Source of the DNA: Rhynochetos jubatus
Lineage: Eukaryota > Chordata > Aves > Eurypygiformes > Rhynochetidae
Assembly (NCBI GenBank): GCA_027574665.1
Contig: CM050650.1
Location: forward strand, 54,357,304 to 54,421,303
Direction: 5' to 3'
Length of the DNA: 64,000 bases
Within the stretch, counting starts at the first letter, position 1, and every line of letters begins with the position of its first letter. Below are positions 1 through 31,482 of the stretch, piece after piece. The position numbers and the translations under genes are program-made. The notes under the pieces were generated by a model. It was not told the origin of the DNA. It did not search any database and saw only the letters and a program-made list of their open reading frames with translations.

Positions 1-3000
1 GATAGTGTAATGAAGGGTGATCTCTGCAGTGGTTGGTTAAGGCATTGTTTCACAGAATCTGTTGGCTCCTCAGCATGAAACCCAGAAATTGTTCTTAGTA
101 CCTAAGTATTTCAGTGTGGATTTGATTCTCTTTGTGCTTTCTGAAATCCAATTTCAAACTGTGCCCATATAAATTTATTTCTCTAAGTCGCATTTCCTTC
201 TTCTAATAATAAATTGCTTATGTATAATTTTGAAGAGAGCTTTACATTGGGGAAGCCTGAGATATCCCTGGTCATGGGATCTTTTTCAGAGCAAAAAGCA
301 TCATGCTTTTCCTATGTGCTGCCTCCTATATAGTGCTGTCCCATGGTTGCTCTTCAGATGGTAGTGACGTGCATCAGTCTCTTCTGAAAGGTTTGATACC
401 TAGTTTGTGTGCTATCTGGTTTTGGTTTTAAACTGGGAAATCGCTGTCAAAAGGTACTTCAAAATATCTGGGGTTATTACAGCATCCTAGAAACTGTGAT
501 TCTTGTCTGTTTCGTTTCGCTGAGATTTTTGAATGAAACAGACGTCTGATGAAATGTGGGCTTAGCAAGCGTGAGCTGAGTCTTACCTGGATCCAGTGAA
601 ACTACCCCAGGACTAGTGACTCCAGAGCTGTCAATGTGAATGAACTCTAAAGCAGCCGCTTGTGCTGGACTGTGGTTTTTCAGTGGTGGAGACTGAAGTC
701 TGAAAGCTGCAGCTCCAGGTCTATTTGGAGTATGGGTTCATACTTTTGAGAGGGTGTTTGGAGCCAAGAGGTTTTGAGATGGGTTTCTGTGTACTTAGGC
801 TACAGGGTAGTCCCCTTTGGCCCAGAGTCAACTATTGTAGAGGTTCCTGAAGCTATTGAATGAACTTGTCATTCATTTCCATTTTATTGCTGCTGTTGGC
901 AGTAGGTTACTGGCAAGTTCCCTGAATGTCTACAGCTTTTTAGGGGGCAACTTGTTCAAGGAAGACTTTGATCTGATTTGGACTGAAGTCAGGCATAAAA
1001 ACTGGAACTTTACAAACTGGTCTGGAGCCAGTTCTTTTTAGAATTGTTCTGTGTGTAGAATAGCGATGAAAATTCATGAAAGCAAGGGGATAGAAGTAAG
1101 CAAACTGACATTTGTAGGTGCTTGTTACCCTACTTGCTAGTGTGGTTGTAACCAGCGCATACAACAGGCTTAGTTTCACAAGCTTAATACTTTTTCTGAC
1201 TTTGAGGTAGGAGGACTTGAACTGTGACCCTAACTCTTATTTCTGTTGCTGCTTTTACCAAGCTGTCTGCTGCTCAGCAAACTAGGAAATAGTAAACCAC
1301 TGGAAAACGTTTTCGACTTTCACAGCTAATGATGTTTAGGGGACTAACTATGGAGAAGGGAAAACGTAGGTGGGAACAAGGGGTAGGAATAGGTGATTAA
1401 AGTTCCAGTAAGCAATCTTGTGCTGTGTAGTAGGCCTGGTGATTATTACAGGTACTATATTCAGAACTCTCGTTGCAATTCAGAATAAAGTTCCTGGATT
1501 CGTGATGGTTACCTGAAACTATTGGCTCAGTGTTGAGCAGCAGCCCGAAAAGCCTTTAGAGGTGCTGAGCGTCATCAGAAAGATACTGAGGACATGAGAA
1601 GACTTTTTTTTTTTTAAGTGATAACTCTTGCGTTTCAAGGAGGGACTTAAAAGACAGACTTAACCAGTTTTGAGAGGCGAAGGTTATAGGAGGATTTGAG
1701 TGAAGCCTGCAGGTTCATGAATGTGCTGAATGCAGAACTGTTACTCATCAGTCCTGCGACCTTAGAACTGTGTAGCACTCAAAACGCTGAAAGCTTACAG
1801 GATGACTGGTAAGAAAGTCTGAGGATTTCTGATTGATTTTGGTTGATTTTTAGTATTATTACTACTACTTTTAAATGCACAGAGTAGTAAACTTACAGAA
1901 TCCTTTGACCCACAGAGTATTGTGGAGGGAGATGATTTCAGCAGGTTAAGAAAAGGAGTTTGATGAATACATTGTGAAGAGGTCTGTAAGGAGACTAGAC
2001 AAGGACCTGCTCTCCAATTTCCTTAATCACACAGCTGTGTATATTGAGAGAATGGGAGGAATGTCCTAAAGGAGTCTTGGGCTTGTGTTCTTCCTGAATA
2101 TTGCTTATTGTTGCCCCTGTGGCAGGCAATACTGAGCTAAAGTGACCATTTGTCTGACTAAGTGGGCTATTTCTTACATTGTTATATTGGTGTGTGTTGT
2201 ATATTAGTGTGCACTGTGGTTGGAGAATATTTAAGAGATTATAGCAACTAGTTGTTTAAAAATCACTTCATTTTAGGAAGACTTTGAATTTTTTATCTAT
2301 TTGTCAATCATCAGTCAAAACCAGATTTTTAAGGAGATCTAATCAAGTGAGTTGAAAAGAGGAAAAATAAGCTGTATTAGGCAAATACTGCTTCTGTGTA
2401 GATTATGTCATTGTTTTCAAATGTTTTTTAATAAAGCCTGGTCATATAGGTGTGTGTTTTCCAGCTTCTTTCTCAGATTGGCAATTTTTTGGCTAGGTTT
2501 GTTTCTGTTCCTCCAAATCACAGAACAGTTGCACTAGAAATAAAGCATACTCTTCAAAATAGCAGTACCTGCATTTGACAGTAGACTCCAGGGAGTTCAT
2601 AGAGGATTGTCTTTGTGAAAGCTTTACGTTGCAGCCATGGTAGAAACTTGAGGGGTGCAAAAGGAAAAATGTGGAATATACTTCGCAGTTTTCTCGTTAC
2701 TAATCTGTGGAAGAAGCTTAATAAAATCACAGTTGGGGATGTTCATACTTGTTACTTGAACTTTCCCTGAATTACTATTGGGTTTTCATCCAATGGGAAG
2801 CTGACAAATGGAAGCAAATATGTAGATGCATAGGAAAGAAGGGAATGAAGCTGCTTAAAGGTGGAGAGAATTGACTGCCTGAATAAAATTGGCATAAAGG
2901 ATGCTGAGACTGGAATCCTAATACAGGCAGAATTTAGAGTTACTACTGAGTTCATTCATAATTGACAAAAATAGCCTGACTGGGTTATGTGAATGCCTAC

Positions 3001-6000
3001 TACATTTCCATATGACATCCTACGGTTGCCATGAAGCAGGGGCTGCAGGACACATGCAAAATACATGGCTGCTGCTGAGGTGGGGAAAACGCTTCTTCAA
3101 GATAAATTCGTAAGATTCTAAGATCTAAAAGTTTGAGTTTCAAGTACTGTGTTTAAGTTGGAATTCAGTCATTTTGATTTTTAACTTCACATATATTCCT
3201 AGTGTAATGTAATGGGTAGAGCCCCTATTGTCAGACCCTTGTGAATACCTAAAAAAAATCATTGGTTATTTGATAGCAGTTAATTGCACTTTCACATAAA
3301 GTCCACTAATAGAATCCCTTAATGCGCACATTAGCGAGGCTGACCTAGCAGGAATTAAAATAATTGACAGTAAAACAAACAAACAAAACTTTACCTGTAC
3401 AACATGAAAAAAAGTACAACCCCAACTAACTAATTTTCCTTGAAAAAGAAATTGTATTAAGTGCTCATAGTTTCCAAGGAAATACCTGACAGATTAATCC
3501 TCATTAAATGTTTTATATGTGCACACTTTTGCTGTGGGACCCATTATAGTACATTGTTATTCAGGCCAGATGTTAAAAAGACATTATAAAATGTGTTAAA
3601 TGACAGTTTATTTCTGGAAATGAATATTTGTAATTAATTGGGGGGAAGAAAAAATACCAATTTGTGCTTCAAGGTATGTATTGCTTCCAGGTATATGGTC
3701 ACTTAAAACAGGTTTTCTGTAGGGACAGATTATTTCTTTGAATTCTTTCAGAGTTTGCCATCTTGCTCACCATTAATTATTTGCTACAATTTTTTTGGTC
3801 TAATCCAACCCAGTAGTGTGCTTGTAGGAGAACTCTTAGTCGTGCTTATTTGTAATTTGATTTTTTTCCCCAGCTTTTTGGTCATGTGATGAAATCAGGT
3901 TTATATCTTCCGTCATATTCTTGTTTGGATTCAGAACAGTGCAGAGTAGAGATCTGGCAAATGGTTAAACTGAAGTACCACTGTTTAGTGGGTTGAGGAA
4001 GAGACCAAAAACTAATGATCAGCTGAATTTTTTGTTTAGGAGATGGATGGTAGTGAGCGGAGGATAACTTGTGCTTTTGATAAGACGTTTCTTCTGGTTT
4101 AAGTAGAGATACTGTTGAAGGACTGTTGAAATGGCTCAAAACAGCCATGGAAAAGCTGAGTAGTGTTTTAGAAAAATTAAATTCTGCTAGGAATATTTAT
4201 TAACCCTGTTTCCATCATCTAGTTCTCACACTTTCTTTAAAAATATGCATTTAAAGCATTGGTGATGTTAGTGTAAGCTTTTATATTTTATCATTTCACT
4301 TCTTAATCTCTTGCAGAGAGAATATGGGACTCTGCAATAGAATGTTGTTGTTTCTATATCTTCTACCTTACAAAATTACTCTAAATTTTAAGAAAAAAGT
4401 GTTCGTTCAAGCTGCCTGGTATTTGACGCTAAGCATTCAGAAAAAGTTTAGGGTTGGATGGAGTGGGGAGAAGACTCTTTTTGCTTTGGCTTGGGTTTTG
4501 GTTTTGATTTTTTTGCTAGGCACATATTGTGGGAGTTTCTAGTCTCACATTTAACAAGGATTTGCAGGTATAGGTGAGGAAGGAAAGGAAGGACTAATAG
4601 GTGTGGAAATCAGTATACGAGAGCTTGGAGAGGCAGGTTGCAAGAGAAGAATATAGCATTTATAGTCTGATTTCCCCCCCACTCCAAGCAGTAGGGATAC
4701 AGAAGTATACCCCTAAGTTAATTCTAAGGGTGGCGAGTGGTGATACATAACAAGTATAAACTGGCAGTAAACTTGTAATGCTTGTTACTGCCAGAGGAAT
4801 GAGATCCTGCTTAGGAGGGGTTCATAAGCTTATTATGTGATTACCAGTCTTAAGTATAGGCCAGACACATAGTTGTATTCTTGAAAGAAAGCTGAAAGAA
4901 TTGCTAGCAATATCTGTATCAGCCATATTTTATAATACAAGCTGTTCAGCGTAAGGAAATTCTGGTTGGAAAGTGGCCTGCGGTTGGCCTACACTTGAAT
5001 TAGGGACTTGGAGTGGTAGGTCAGAATTGAGCTCTGGCTGAAAAGCAGAGTCCATAGGACTCTTATAGTACTTGTTGACCTGCCCCTTGGATAGGTGTTT
5101 GGATAAAATAACAGGAAAGTAGTAGCTAAAAATATGGGGGAAGGTGCTGCGTAAGAAAGCAAGGAGAGGTGAGGGGAGAAGGCAGTTTTCCTTTTCTGAG
5201 CTATCCAGTGGGTAGGTGAATAGTTTGGGGAACTACTTAATCCTGCTGAAGGACACTGAGATAAGTGTAGAGGGTTGGGTTGTGGTGTGGGGTTTTTCAG
5301 TCATCTTGATAATTGCTAATCTGTGTTTGCTGTCTTTCTGCACCTCTTGGATCCATCAGAAGTAATACCAGAAACCCCTTGACTGCTGTCTCAACAGACG
5401 CTTTAGCAGCTGCTACCTGTCGCGTTGCAGCTTGTTGCATCTAATTTGCTGTCATTACAGCAGTATCTTTATGCACAGTGTCTGTAATCTGCACCATTAA
5501 TGCTACAGGGAAATGTCCTCTTGTTTCTGCATTCACAGCACCCTTTTAACAAATATTTACAGCCATGTTTCTAAAATAAGCTTTTAAATGGTTTACTTTA
5601 ATATCCTTTTTAGCCATGGGAATAAGCTGTGATCAGATTAAAACTGCAGAAAAGTATGAGCAGCTTGCTTATTAGAAGTAGCTGAAGTATAAAGGCTTCA
5701 TTCATTTGATTTTGGGAAGGTGAAGGGCATGCTGTTTACTGTTGCGGTGTTCTGCGTATTTCCAAAAGCTGTTCTATTGCGCTCACAAGTGCTATTTCCA
5801 GAGTGGTGGCTGACCATAAATGGGACTTCAGTCCTTGAGTGCGTTGGAAGTTCAGCTGGAATTGTTCAGTACAGCAGTTAAGCTAATATTTGCACAGTTA
5901 CCTCTGGTATTTCTTACGACATGGACTGTATGTGAAGGTGCAGTAAGAAAAGCTTAGTAATGACATGAAGCGCAGGTAACATTCGAGACTGTCAGCTCTC

Positions 6001-7362
6001 TGGGGTTTTTTATTTGGTTAGGTATTATTTAATAAAATCAGGAGATTTAAAAATGTATTTCCTAACTAGCTATTAGTCCAGCATTATAACGGTCTAGTAT
6101 TTGGCGTCTGAATCATGTTTCACATTAAGTCATCTTTGAGTTTTTTAATAAACAAGATAAGCAGTTTGTCTTGTGCTCATGGTTCTGAGTAGCCTTTGGG
6201 AGATGACACACTGTTTACTTTCATATCAATAGTTTTCACAGAATAAAGCTTCAACAGGAGCTCCATCATATTGCCATTGCCAGGCCTTTTAAGTTATCTG
6301 GGGATCTTGCCAGTAGTTTTTAAAAGAACACAGCTAATTAATTCTTCTAGTTACTTAGTATTTCTGGCATAAGCGAGCACTAGGATCTTTGTTGTGCATG
6401 TCTCTCTTCAACAGTATAAAGTCACACTGAAGAGTTTTTTTGAAATAGCTAAAGGTGGTGTCTAAAAAGATTTGTAAATGGACTTTACTGCAAAAATAAC
6501 TTTATATTGTACTGCGCCCCAGTATTTGAAAGTTTTCCTCTGTAAGTAAACTCATGCTTTTAATGGCTTTAGGAAGAATTCTTTCTCTGAGCCACCATTA
6601 CTGGTTTTCGTTTCTGCTGATAATTAAGTGTCTTGCATAGATTTTTCAGGTTACTTCTGTAAAATGGTATTGCCCTCATTTTATGCCTGAGTCTCTGAGT
6701 GAAGCCAAAATATTGCTGCCAGCAGTTTCCTTTGTCTCCTGTTGGTACCCTTTTCTTCTACAGTCTATTTACTGGCAATCTTGGCGTTTGTGCCTTTTAT
6801 TTTCCACTGGTACATATAGCTTTCTACCAATACTCTGGCTTTCCTACCGCCAGATTTGAGTTCGGTGGCTGACAGCAGCAGCACTACGTTTCTGTTCCTT
6901 AGGCATCCATCTGTCAAAATAGCTTTCAGTTCCCTTAAGCTTTCCTCTGGTAAGATGGATGCCCAGTCCTTTTTATGGTTCCTTTGCAACATCAAGAACT
7001 GGGGGGGGGGAAACCCTTTTAATCTGTCTGCACTACAGAGGCCTCGTGAGGACTCCTGGCCTGCCGCTTCAGACATCCTTAAGGTTCGGCTGAATTTATT
7101 AATAATGTTGAAATATCTTTAAGCTCTGCAGTAGGATTTCCTAAGTGATGATTGGAGTGAGACCTTAATACTCATGATACAAATGCATTTTGAAGCCATA
7201 TTAATTACCTATTGTAATTGAAACTGAAGGGAAACACTTCTTTTTGTTGTTGTGAACGTGGTGGACATAGTACCTACAGGACTTGGAGTGTTTCTCTGCG
7301 TTCGGAGATAGTGGGAGCAGAGCCTATTTGTGTTTTTCTCCTGAACTACATTAAATGTTGTC

Positions 7363-7384
7363 ATGTTCCACCATGGTGGAACAT
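7363..7384. repeat. 22-bp perfect palindrome
   Basis: Both halves read ATGTTCCACCA on their own strand, with no mismatch and no spacer, centred on CCATGG. It is not part of a recognised repeat. It could bind a dimeric protein or form a short cruciform; neither is shown by the sequence. Confidence 0.85.
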
Positions 7385-8294
7385 TTGATGTTTGCATACA
7401 AAAATGTCTTGGTAACTTTAGGAAAATGATAGAGTAGATGTTAATTCTGGCTCTTACTGCACTAACTGCATGCATCTTCCTGGTGCTAAGCCACTGAAAC
7501 TTAAAAGTACAGTAGTAAAATAAAAATAAGGAGCTCCCAAGTACTGTGTGCTACCAAAAACTGATTAGATTTTGCAAATAATGGATGATGCCCCATAAGT
7601 AATTTTATACCTCATGAAGATGCAGAAAAACTTCTCTGCAGCGCTTCTTTGAATTTTAAGGTAATTATTATAATACTTTGATACTTGGAGAGTACAGAAT
7701 TTACTGTTCTAATAATGATACTGTGTATTGTGGTTTAGGTTACTTTAATGTAGGTTAAAGAAATTGGAAAAAAATTAAGAAGTCTTAGAAGGATTAAAGG
7801 GGGACTGCTTGTTTAGCAGTAAGTTTAATGAGTGGAAAAATGGCATTTGATACTGAACCAGTTCCCTCCTTGTTGATAATTCCTGTGTTTTTCTGGACTT
7901 GCTGTGTTCTTGCCAGCTTTGAATTTTAACTAGAGAAGCATTGCAGTGCAGATATTGATAAACAATTGAATTGTTTAATTGCTTGATTTGGTTTTTTGTT
8001 TGTGTGAGGTTTTTTTCTGCTGACCAGTGGGATTTTTTTTAATAGTTGCTTAAGAGAAAGTGTGAGATCAGTAGTCTAGCATTTCAAAGCATTGAAGAAA
8101 TAACAAGGGTGTGTTTTTAGTGAGACACGGATTGGTTCATTTTTGAAATTGTGCTACCACTGCCACAGAGTTGAGTTTTTCAGAGTTTAGGGATGCAAGA
8201 TTTCAGTGCAGTGAGATTTCAACCCAGCTCGTGTTTTCTGTCCGAGGATGTGTACTTTAAACAACTGGGAGCGGGGTTTCCAGTCCCTGTTAAC

Positions 8295-8373
8295 CCAGGC
8301 AGAGGGCAGGGAGCTGCTGAAGGCGCTTCAGGGGGAGCCCTGTGCTCCAGGGCCTGCTCCCTGCTCTGCCTGG
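8295..8373. other. Imperfect GC-rich hairpin with two nested hairpins
   Basis: Bases 8295-8304 pair with 8364-8373 and 8307-8314 pair with 8356-8363, giving 18 Watson-Crick pairs broken only by a two-G bulge at 8305-8306. The 41-base interior holds two more hairpins: 8317-8322 with 8326-8331, and 8337-8342 with 8348-8353. The result is a Y-shaped fold of 79 bases in the sense orientation of the TAB2 intron. The surrounding 8220-8420 is much more GC-rich than the rest of the intron. No RNA family was recognised. Confidence 0.6.
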
Positions 8374-10900
8374 AGCTGGTGCTCTTCCCTCGGCTCTGAC
8401 ATAGCGAACATCCCTCTGCTCCAAAACTTCAGGGGCAATATTCTCTGTTCCCAGACCTTTATGAATGGCTTGCTTTAAACCTGAGCAAATGTAAACAGCC
8501 TGTAGAATTGTTTTAACAGCATAGGTACATGCTCAGTATTGGGCTAGCCAGTGCATGGGCGGGGAAGGGAACTCCTTAGTACTTGAATTTGTGTTTAGAG
8601 ACACTTTCATTACTTCATTTTAACTTTTGCAGTTCTTATCCCTTATCGTAGCTGTATTAATGTTATGTTTAACGTAGCTTTTCTCTATAATAGTCTTGTG
8701 CTTCTTCTGGTAGAAAATACTGCTTTTTGTTTCAGATGAGGTATTTACTTGTGTTTCTCTCTGACCAGGGTGATTATTTTTTTCTTCCTCAACCAAGGTT
8801 TGCTGCTTCAGTTGGCTCTTGAACAGGATGGTTTTTCAGTTGTATAACTTGAGCTGTTCAAAACAAAATATTTTGATCCTCTGCTTGTTCTGAAGCCCCT
8901 TAAGTGTGTCTAAACTTCATTCTGGAGTATGGCCACAGCTTGTTTAGGCACATCCGTGCTACATTTAAATTCGTTATCTTGGGTGTTGATAGCAGCAGCC
9001 GCGAGGCACCTTATGTAGCAGTTATCTTCAGTGTTTCTCTACCCCTTTGAGATAGCATTCTTTGTATATGCAAAGTAAATTTGCTGAAGATTAGTGCAGG
9101 TGTGTATCTAATTAAACTGTAAACATAGTGTGACTGTTAGCATTAAATGTGTGCTCATTTACTTTTTAATTTACTTGTGTAGGAGCTGCGCAAAATCTGT
9201 TCCTGCCTCTTATTTACCCAGACAATACCAGTCACCTCTTTGCAGATAGGTTTGGGGTTTTTTAATCATACAGGTCTGAAGGGAACTGGAGTTCCTAGCT
9301 CCCGAAGAGCTGAGCTGCTCCGGCTCCATTAATGAAGTGCACAAAGAGAAGGGAAGCTGAACTTGCAGTCAGATAAACAGAGCGTGTATTCTGGGAAGGA
9401 ATGCCATAACCTGAGTTTGCAGTTCTAACAGTCTTGGCCGGTACTTGCCACGTTAAGGTGTTTTGAAGTTGTGATGCTGTTTTCAATGGTAGAATATGGT
9501 GTTATGTACACTAAAACTGTGGGTAGGATTGTGATCTCTGTTTCATCAGAACACCTCTGAATATTCTAAGAAAAATGTCTGTTCCTACTTGTATGTATTG
9601 TGTCATATTGGAGAAGATGGCATTTATGGGGCTTGTCATCCCTGCTGAAAATGGTGTGCTTTGTGCTTTCCCATCTATTCTTTGCAGTTTTTCTGTCTTC
9701 AGTCTCAAGAGAAACTGGGAGCATTGCACTACATGGCGTTTGAATCACAAGTGGTGTTAATGCACTAGAAAATTGATTAATGCTCCCCAATTATCTTGCC
9801 ACCAGTCCCCTTTTAGGGCATAGAAGTACAGAAACATAAGCGTGTAGGCTCACTTAAAGTGAGTTTCCTACTGGGACTGTTGGGGAAAAAGCTGGTGGGA
9901 TCCAGGGAGCAGCACATACAGGTACCTTGTGGTACCAGAGGCAATTCTCTGCGGCAGGTTGCCGCAAGTCAGTGCATGGAGTAATAGCGCATGTTGAACA
10001 GAAGGCACACGCAAAGTAGGGGGTGGGGAGGTGTAAAAACAGGAGGAGAAAATGAATAAATTGGTAGGGATGCTTGAATAAGATTTGCTAACTTAGAAGG
10101 TAGATGAACATTGAAGTCGACTACTTTGGATATTTATAAACCATATGGTCACATTTATTTGTAATACTAGTTTAAATGATGAAGATACTATTCCAATGCT
10201 TAACAAATGGGTGCATTCTTCCAAACTTAATTGGTAGAAGTTCCTCTTGCTATAATCTATGGATATCACGTGGCCAGGACAGATAATTTGTATAAATGTG
10301 TTGATTGGTGATTGTGATACCATCTTCTTAACTCTGCAACATTTTCTTCAAAGGAGAAACAGAATAAGTATTTTGGGTGGAGAAACAAGTAGGCTGTTGC
10401 TAGTAAATCCTGAAACATAGAAACACTGAACTTCTAGCTACAGTATCCTGATAGTAAACAATGACAGTGGTGGTGAAGGTAACAGTGTACCTACACTCAG
10501 CAGCCAAATGAACAAAGTCATCTTATTTTTGATGTGGACTTCTTCCTGTTTATTTGTGTGTTATATGAATAAAAATGCTGTTCTTCAAACCATGAATTTT
10601 AAGACTTTGGTCAAGGGTTTTTTTCTTCTTAATATCGTTTATGTCAATATAAGAGCCAAGATTGAAGGAAAATGATCAGGAGATGTCTGTAAATGGGCAG
10701 TATTTAAGCTTACGATTGTGTAAAGGACAGTAAGTTAGCCAGAGATGTCACATGGGAAAACCTTGACATAAAATGCAGACTTACATTCCATAACTGGAAA
10801 GGGGGTTTGTGTGTGTAGGTTTTGGGGTGGTTTTTCATTGGCTTTTGTTACATCGGAAGTGCCAGCTTTCAATGTCTTAAGGCTTTCCTTCCTCTTCCAG

Positions 10901-29668
<18,768 letters not shown>

Positions 29669-30966
29669 GCCAACAGGCCTTTTGTAAAACCATAGCAGAC
29701 GTACAAGGAACTGTCCAGTCATTGGGGGGCAAAAAAAAAAAAAAAGAAGCATTTACGCGTAGGGGTTTGTAAAATTGAAGGTGTGACGAGATGGTATTTT
29801 GCTAATGTTAAAATGTCAGCCCACAGAGCTAGTAATACCTCAGTGTTGTGTCACAGGCAGTTGAACTTCATCGGCTGAAAGGTAACCTGCCGAAAGACTC
29901 GGTTGCCAGCTGCCTAAACCGTGTACAGTATTACCAGTATCCCGGTAACACACGCCGTGTTCAGTGCCTGGGTGTTGCCCATCCTCTTCTCCGCCCCGAT
30001 GTCACTACTGAATTCTGACAGGGGAAAGGAATAGAGTGCTAGCGATTTTGCTTTCAGAGAAACACTACATGCACGGAGGAGATCTCAAAGGAACAAGGTT
30101 TAACTGTTTAAACTGTTTGCTGCCACACAGTGCCTTCGAGAAAGGGAAGAACGTCACAAAGCAGTGGTACTCTTTGCCTTGTCTTCCCTGAAAACATCTC
30201 TGTGAAGCCAGAAATCGGCACAATCGCATCTGAAGATGAAAAGGAAAAACTGCATGCGTTGTCTGTACAATACACACAGTGAAATACCCCAAAGCTTTTC
30301 CTACTGTACATAGCTCTAGAGCCTGCTTTAAGTGATTTCTTTTCTTCACCTTTATTATTTCCTTGTACTTCTGTATGTATAGTGTAATAGTCTTTTTGTT
30401 AACTTTCTTTTTTTTTTCCCTTTAAGTGATTAAGCACGATCATGTCCCCTTTTTTTTAAGCTTTTGTCTGAGAGAAGCGATGCCTTAAAATAAGAGCATT
30501 AATAAGAAACTATGCACAAGATAGCTTTCCTCTGCTCGTTCTGTACATTGCTCTTGTAAATGCTGATGATCTGTGAAGACCTGCAGATGCAGCGTGGTAA
30601 AAATGCAGGAAAAGTTGGAAGAGTTATGCATATAGTTCACTCTGTACACTGAGTTTTACGGTGGGTGACACGAGGAGGTAGCGTTTTGTCTGGCGTGAGG
30701 AAGCTTTATGCTGAGAAACTTGCGACCCACCGACAGATCAGCATCCGATTTGAGCTTGCTTCATCTGCTGGGTATCCTGCAGGCTCCTGGAGAGAGATTC
30801 GCTGGGGAAGTACGCACAGTGCCAAAACCAACAGCAGCAGCATCGTACAGCTTTGTTCAAGAACTTTTAAATGCTTTCCTGTTTTGGCAGCCAGTTTCTA
30901 AACCTGACTTTGTGGTGAAGTCTCATATTTATAGAAACCAAGGATAGCAATATTTAGGACAACTGA

Positions 30967-30972
30967 AATAAA
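30967..30972 (+). terminator. TAB2: Proximal poly(A) signal candidate, TAB2
   Basis: AATAAA in GAAATAAAGG, about 1.3 kb after the stop. No strong U/GU-rich element follows directly, so it is ranked below the distal signal. Confidence 0.35.
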
Positions 30973-31476
30973 GGCTGGAAAAGAGAAATCAAACAGACTT
31001 GAACACTGAAGCAACCTCAAGCATCTCTTTATTTTGATGATCTATTTTTTATTTTTTTTAAGGAAAATACTCACATGATTGGGGATGTATGTAACCGAGC
31101 TCAAGAAAAACGGAATTCCAGTACGGTATGCATGAAAGACGGCACGCAAAGAATTATGTAGCAGCACTTAGTGTGAGGCTGGAGGGAGCGCTATGTAGCA
31201 AGAGACGAAGTAGACTGTCACCCACTGTAAACGTTTGCCAGTGGACACTTTGGTTAGGAGTTTTACAAGTGATCTATGTGAATGCACAGAGGCCTTTGTT
31301 TTGAAGGCTTTGCATTTTTTTTTTTACGTGGGAAGAAAATGCCAATCCCAGGTAATTAGGCAGTAGACCCAAAGCACTTGCATTCAATGCATTTTGTTTA
31401 TAAAACGAGGCCTTGTTTTTCAGCTTCATCTGCAGTTCTATGTGAAGATTGACAAATCAGTTTTTACCTGTTTATT

Positions 31477-31482
31477 AATAAA
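31477..31482 (+). terminator. TAB2: Distal poly(A) signal, TAB2
   Basis: AATAAA within TTATTAATAAAACC. A TG-rich stretch, GTTGATGGTTTTGTGATTT, starts about 20 bases after it, the normal position for a cleavage-stimulating element. Confidence 0.65.

Larger units (their letters stand above)
1..10900 (+). other. TAB2: TAB2 5' intron (upstream of first coding exon)
   Basis: AT-rich sequence without any exon I can recognise, ending in a pyrimidine-rich tract and CAG at 10891-10900, just before the exon that holds the TAB2 start codon. By analogy with mammalian TAB2, whose 5' UTR is split, this is taken as the 3' part of a long 5'-UTR intron; the promoter should lie left of the window. All open frames here are short and look like chance. 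Local structure: a 22-bp palindrome at 7363-7384, a hairpin at 8295-8373 and a run of ten G at 7001-7010. CpG is strongly depleted (5 in 3001-3480 by hand count), unlike sequence to the right of about 22 kb. Confidence 0.7.
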
